From positions 1-24,448 of the forward strand of contig JASGDB010000090.1 in NCBI GenBank assembly GCA_049841315.1: 24,448 nucleotides of DNA. The letters are read 5' to 3'. The translations under genes and the position numbers were made by a program. Shown here piece by piece: positions 21,262 to 24,448 of the stretch. The notes under the pieces are model-generated. The model ran no database searches and was not told where the DNA came from. It saw nothing but the letters and a program-made list of their open reading frames with translations. Source of the DNA: JASGDB01 sp049841315 (GTDB taxonomy: Bacteria > Bacteroidota > Bacteroidia > Flavobacteriales > Weeksellaceae). Position 1 is the first letter of the stretch. Each line of letters opens with the position of its first letter.

Positions 21262-21321
21262 AAAATTCCGTACTTTTGCACTCTTGATTTTATCAATTAT
21301 CACAATTATCAACAATCAATT
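21262..21321 (+). promoter_or_regulatory. lysS promoter and leader
   Basis: TACTTTTG at 21271-21278 is a perfect -7 element; the -33 region (GTTTTATA) is weak. The leader downstream contains ATCAATT and ATCAACA heptamers. The first 41 bp are duplicated at 19622-19662. The rest of the 241-bp gap from 21092 shows no gene. Confidence 0.65.
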
Positions 21322-21332
21322 ATAATTAAAAA

Positions 21333-23027
21333 ATGTCGTTATCAGAACAGGAAATTATCCGCCGCGAAAAATTACAGAAACTGACCGAAATGGGAATCGA
21401 TGCATTCCCTGCCGCAGAATACAAAACCACCGATACCACAAAATCCATAAAGGAAAAATTTGAAGAAGGGAAGAAGGTCGTAGTCGCAGGAAGGCTGATG
21501 TCCAGAAGGATTCAGGGGAAAGCGAGTTTTGCGGAATTGCAAGATTCGGAAGGAAGAATCCAGGTGTATTTCAACCGAGACGAAATCTGCAAAGATGAAG
21601 ACAAAACGCTCTACAACGAGGTTTACAAGCATCTTCTCGACATCGGCGATATTATCGGAATTGAGGGCGAACTCTTCACAACGCAAGTCGGCGAAAAAAC
21701 CGTTTTGGTAAAGAATTTTACGCTTTTGACCAAAACTTTGCGTCCGCTTCCGCAACCGAGAACCGATGAAAACGGCGTTGTTCACGATGCGTTCAACGAT
21801 GCCGAACTCAGATACAGACAGCGTTATGTGGATTTGATTGTCAATCCTCACGTCAAAGAAATTTTCGTGAAACGGACAAAATTGTTCAATGCAATGCGTC
21901 AGTTTTTCAATAATGCCGGCTATTTTGAAGTGGAAACGCCGGTTTTGCAATCCATTCCGGGAGGAGCGGCGGCAAGACCTTTCATCACGCATCACAACGC
22001 TTTGGATATTCCTTTATATTTAAGAATTGCGAACGAATTATATCTGAAAAGGCTGATTGTAGGCGGATTTGACGGCGTTTACGAATTTTCAAAAAACTTC
22101 CGAAACGAGGGAATGGACAGAACCCACAATCCGGAATTTACGGCAATGGAAATCTATGTTGCCTACAAAGATTACAACTGGATGATGGATTTTACGGAGA
22201 AATTGCTGGAATTTTGTGCAACGCAAGTGAACGGAACGACAAAATCCCAATTCGGGGAACACGAAATCGAATGGAAAGCACCATATCCGAGAATTTCTAT
22301 GACGGAAGCGATTCAGAAATTTACAGGTTTTGATATTACCGGAAAATCGGAACAAGAATTATTTGACTTTGCAAAATCCATCGGCATCGAAGTCGATGAA
22401 ACAATGGGAAAAGGAAAACTGATTGACGAAATTTTCGGGGAAAAATGCGAAGGAAACTTTATTCAACCGACTTTTATTACCGATTATCCGGTGGAAATGT
22501 CGCCTCTGACCAAAAAACACAGAAGCAAAGAAGGCTTGACGGAACGTTTTGAATTAATGGTTTGCGGAAAAGAAATCGCAAATGCTTATTCCGAATTGAA
22601 CGACCCGATTGACCAGAGAGAACGATTTGAAGAGCAATTAAAACTTTCGGAAAAAGGCGATGACGAAGCGATGTTTATCGACAACGATTTTCTCCGCGCG
22701 TTGGAATACGGAATGCCGCCGACTTCCGGTTTGGGAATCGGAATGGACAGATTGATTATGTTTTTAACGAATAATCCGTCAATTCAGGAAGTTCTTTTCT
22801 TTCCGCAAATGAGACCTGAAAAAGCAACTCCGCAAATCGAATTGGGAGAAGATGAAAAACTGATTCTGGATTTACTGAAATCGGGAGAAGCATTTCCTTT
22901 AAATGAAATCAAAGAAAAATCCCAATTTTCCGGCAAAAAATGGGATAAAGCGAGTAAAACTTTAACTAAAAATAATTTGGTAAAAGTGGAGAAAATTGAT
23001 GAGGTTTTGGTGATGAAATTGGTGTAA
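21333..23027 (+). CDS. lysS: Lysine--tRNA ligase, class II
   Basis: LysS charges tRNA-Lys. The 564 residues comprise an N-terminal OB-fold anticodon-binding domain (VVAGRLMSRRIQGKASFAEL, about 50-69), class II motif 1 (FVKRTKLFNAMRQFF), motif 2 (FRNEGMDRTHNPEFTAMEIY) and motif 3 (GLGIGMDRLIMFLTN, about 467-481). After the usual end LFFPQMRPEK a C-terminal extension of about 67 residues follows, ending DEVLVMKLV, with a winged-helix-like pattern (FPLNEIKEKSQFSGKKWDKASKTL). The E. coli enzyme lacks such a tail; I believe it is common in Flavobacteriia. It is transcribed alone. Confidence 0.97.
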   Translation: MSLSEQEIIRREKLQKLTEMGIDAFPAAEYKTTDTTKSIKEKFEEGKKVVVAGRLMSRRIQGKASFAELQDSEGRIQVYFNRDEICKDEDKTLYNEVYKHLLDIGDIIGIEGELFTTQVGEKTVLVKNFTLLTKTLRPLPQPRTDENGVVHDAFNDAELRYRQRYVDLIVNPHVKEIFVKRTKLFNAMRQFFNNAGYFEVETPVLQSIPGGAAARPFITHHNALDIPLYLRIANELYLKRLIVGGFDGVYEFSKNFRNEGMDRTHNPEFTAMEIYVAYKDYNWMMDFTEKLLEFCATQVNGTTKSQFGEHEIEWKAPYPRISMTEAIQKFTGFDITGKSEQELFDFAKSIGIEVDETMGKGKLIDEIFGEKCEGNFIQPTFITDYPVEMSPLTKKHRSKEGLTERFELMVCGKEIANAYSELNDPIDQRERFEEQLKLSEKGDDEAMFIDNDFLRALEYGMPPTSGLGIGMDRLIMFLTNNPSIQEVLFFPQMRPEKATPQIELGEDEKLILDLLKSGEAFPLNEIKEKSQFSGKKWDKASKTLTKNNLVKVEKIDEVLVMKLV

Positions 23028-23118
23028 AGATTTTTATTTCAGACACATAGATAAAAAATCCTGGAACTCTTCAGTATTTTTTTTGTCAGAGATGCTTTTT
23101 TGTTTAAGATTAAAAACC

Positions 23119-23126
23119 TACATTTG
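23119..23126 (+). promoter_or_regulatory. Promoter -7 element of the SAM-riboswitch transcript
   Basis: TACATTTG matches TAnnTTTG and lies 28 bp before the riboswitch P1 stem. A TTTG occurs upstream at 23099-23102 but with a 16-bp rather than 19-bp spacer. Confidence 0.55.
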
Positions 23127-23153
23127 CAAAACCGTTCATTCACATATTGAAAA

Positions 23154-23256
23154 TGTTATCAAGAAAGGTGGAGAGATTAGACTCTGTGAAACCTTGGCAA
23201 CCCTTCGGAAACGAAGAAGGTGCTAAATTCTGCTCATTTTTTTGAGGAAGATAACA
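23154..23256 (+). ncRNA. SAM-I (S-box) riboswitch
   Basis: The conserved order is present: P1 5' strand TGTTATC, AAGAAAGGTGGAGAGATTAG, CTGTGAAACCTTGGCAACC (the kink-turn and P3 landmark), a variable P3/P4 loop around CTTCGGAAACGAAG, AAGGTGCTAAATTCTGC, and P1 3' strand GATAACA. It precedes a MetX-like gene, the expected methionine-pathway target. Downstream (23257-23308) is T-rich with only a weak CTAC/GTAG stem, so no strong terminator is evident and control may act on translation initiation or via an AT-rich stem. Confidence 0.93.
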
Positions 23257-23308
23257 CACATTTTTTTCTACTTTTTTTGTAGCATTTTCAATTTTAATTT
23301 TAAAGAAA

Positions 23309-24277
23309 TTGGAAAGTCCGCTGCAACATACTCAGATTCAGAATTTTAAATTAACATCAGGGAAAATCCTTGATGTCAATTTGTCGTATCAGATTTTCGG
23401 GCAGAAATTATTTTCCGCACCGATTGTTCTCGTTAATCACGCTTTGACGGGCAATTCTGACATCGCCGGAAAAAACGGCTGGTGGAAGAAACTTGTCGGC
23501 GAAAACCAAATCATTGATTTACAAAAATTTACGGTTTTGTCTTTCAATGTTCCGGGCAATGGTTTTGACGGATTTTTTATCGAAAATGAGCGGGATTTTA
23601 CGACAAAAGATATTGCTAATATTTTTATTGAAGGATTAAAAAATTTAGAGATTAAGAAATTATTTGCGTTGATTGGCGGTTCTGTCGGCGGTTCTATCGG
23701 TTGGGAAATGCTGGTTTTGGAAAACGATTTGGCGGAAAAATTCATTCCGATTGCTTCGGATTTCAAAACTACGGACTGGCTTCATTCGCAATGTTTGGTG
23801 CAGAAATTTTTATTGGAAAGCGATGAAAAACCTTTGGAAAAAGCCCGAATCCACGCAATGCTCTGTTACCGAACGCCGCAATCTTTGAACGAAAGATTTG
23901 GTCGCCAAAAAACAGAAAATAAGGAAATTCTGAAATCCGAAGACTGGCTCCGTTTTCACGGAAAATATTTAAACGAAAGATTTAGTTTAAAGGCTTACAA
24001 ACTGATGAATCATCTTTTGACAACGATTGATGTTTCCGAAAAAGATTTGCCGAAAATCAATTCCGAAATCCATTTGGTTTCCGTAGATTCGGATTTGTTT
24101 TTCCCCGATTTTGAGATTTTCAAAACCTATCAATTTCTTAAAAATAATAATAAAAATGTGCATTTTCATCAAATTAATTCCGTTCACGGACACGATGCTT
24201 TTCTGATGGAATACGAACAACTAAATGAAATTTTGAAACCGATTTTTCATAAGCCTTGTCAAGGTTTCAAACCTTGA
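23309..24277 (+). CDS. MetX-like homoserine O-acetyltransferase family alpha/beta hydrolase
   Basis: The 322-residue protein has VLVNHALTGNSD (oxyanion-hole region), the nucleophile elbow GGSVGGSIGWEML (Ser125), a predicted acid in VSVDSDLFFP (Asp260 or 262) and SVHGHDAFL with the catalytic His (about 295). This layout and the SAM riboswitch point to homoserine O-acetylation in methionine synthesis, although the elbow is GGSVGG rather than the common GGSMGG and the protein is shorter than classical MetX. The start appears to be TTG at 23309: no in-frame ATG occurs between the riboswitch and the conserved region. The stop codon and last residues (KPCQGFKP) lie inside the palindrome at 24251-24285. 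Confidence 0.85.
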   Translation: MESPLQHTQIQNFKLTSGKILDVNLSYQIFGQKLFSAPIVLVNHALTGNSDIAGKNGWWKKLVGENQIIDLQKFTVLSFNVPGNGFDGFFIENERDFTTKDIANIFIEGLKNLEIKKLFALIGGSVGGSIGWEMLVLENDLAEKFIPIASDFKTTDWLHSQCLVQKFLLESDEKPLEKARIHAMLCYRTPQSLNERFGRQKTENKEILKSEDWLRFHGKYLNERFSLKAYKLMNHLLTTIDVSEKDLPKINSEIHLVSVDSDLFFPDFEIFKTYQFLKNNNKNVHFHQINSVHGHDAFLMEYEQLNEILKPIFHKPCQGFKP

Positions 24278-24285
24278 CAAGGCTT
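24251..24285. repeat. Perfect 17-bp-arm palindrome overlapping the metX-like 3' end
   Basis: Arms AAGCCTTGTCAAGGTTT and AAACCTTGACAAGGCTT pair perfectly around a central C. It encodes the last residues and the TGA of the metX-like gene. ACAAGGCTTAG is repeated just after it. The core (CAAGGTTT-C-AAACCTTG) resembles the palindrome at 13006-13038. It may act as a terminator-like hairpin but lacks a T tract. Confidence 0.8.
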
Positions 24286-24303
24286 AGACAAGGCTTAGAA
24301 ACA

Positions 24304-24353
24304 ACTAAAAGTAAATAATTAATACTAAAAGTATAAATAAAACACTAAAAGTA
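24304..24353. repeat. Three ACTAAAAGTA units at exact 20-bp spacing
   Basis: ACTAAAAGTA begins at 24304, 24324 and 24344. The unit is reminiscent of TCCTAAAAAGTAAA in the 53-bp array near 19468, but the resemblance is short and AT-rich. Confidence 0.65.
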
Positions 24354-24358
24354 TAAAA

Positions 24359-24371
24359 GCCACGAAGTGGC
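24359..24371. repeat. GCCAC-GAA-GTGGC palindrome
   Basis: A perfect 5-bp-stem hairpin with a 3-nt loop lies between the 20-bp units and the 33-bp tandem repeat. It is too short to function alone and is likely one module of the intergenic repeat cluster. Confidence 0.5.
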
Positions 24372-24373
24372 GA

Positions 24374-24448
24374 AATCAATAGCATAGGGTAAAACCCTAT
24401 GAAAAAAATCAATAGCATAGGGTAAAACCCTATGAAAAAAATCAATAG
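24374..24448. repeat. 33-bp tandem repeat containing CATAGGGT-AAA-ACCCTATG
   Basis: Units start at 24374, 24407 and 24440 (the last cut by the window end), identical apart from truncation. Each has AATCAATAG followed by a perfect 8-bp-arm palindrome and an A run. The array probably continues beyond the window. Confidence 0.85.

Noticed and set aside
24304..24353. Relationship of the ACTAAAAGTA units to the 53-bp array near 19468
   Set aside because: Only a short AT-rich core is shared and the dyad TAGGA/TCCTA is missing, so common origin is not supported.

Overview
This window looks like chromosomal DNA from a Chryseobacterium-like member of the Weeksellaceae (Bacteroidota, Flavobacteriia). 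The basis is a low-GC sequence, many promoters of the Bacteroidota form TTTG-N19-TAnnTTTG, few Shine-Dalgarno sequences, a surface protein with a type IX secretion C-terminal domain, and protein sequences typical of the group. The placement is inference; no database was searched.

Layout. 1-4566: a short repeat element, a CBS/cysteine-synthase-like PLP enzyme, an outer-membrane beta-barrel protein, aroB, and a divergently transcribed proline dehydrogenase. 4713-9147: an M3-family lipoprotein peptidase and, convergent to it, polyphosphate kinase, with a decayed secreted-protein start between them. 9316-11199: dnaK. 11304-17503 (minus strand): a tryptophan operon in the order trpL-trpE-(four-helix-bundle gene)-trpG-(EEP-family gene)-trpD-trpC-trpF, with no trpB or trpA. 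17607-18206: a small lipoprotein gene and a lipoprotein cytochrome c, divergent from trp. 18263-19606: an AAA/DUF4143 ATPase preceded by three 33-bp operator-like units spaced exactly 53 bp. 19886-21091: a BspA-like surface protein. 21333-23027: lysS. 23154-24277: a SAM-I riboswitch and a MetX-like acyltransferase with a probable TTG start. 24251-24448: a cluster of four kinds of short repeats running off the window end.

The strongest regulatory discovery is upstream of trpE. A perfect Bacteroidota promoter places transcription start at or within about two bases of the AUG of a 19-codon leader peptide containing three consecutive Trp codons. The leader is followed by a 13-bp antiterminator pairing and an intrinsic terminator. 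This is a complete ribosome-mediated attenuator, apparently read from a leaderless mRNA. TrpE also keeps an LLES motif associated with feedback inhibition, so the pathway would be controlled at two levels.

The second theme is short-period DNA. Degenerate tandem arrays with a strict 7-bp or 8-bp period, together with palindromes and a MITE-like element, occupy every gene junction of the trp operon. They also enter coding sequence: they supply the start of trpE, the N-terminus and an internal segment of TrpF, and (as a palindrome) the C-terminus of TrpC and the end of metX. The 8-bp arrays flank the four-helix-bundle gene in inverted orientation, which suggests a passenger module.
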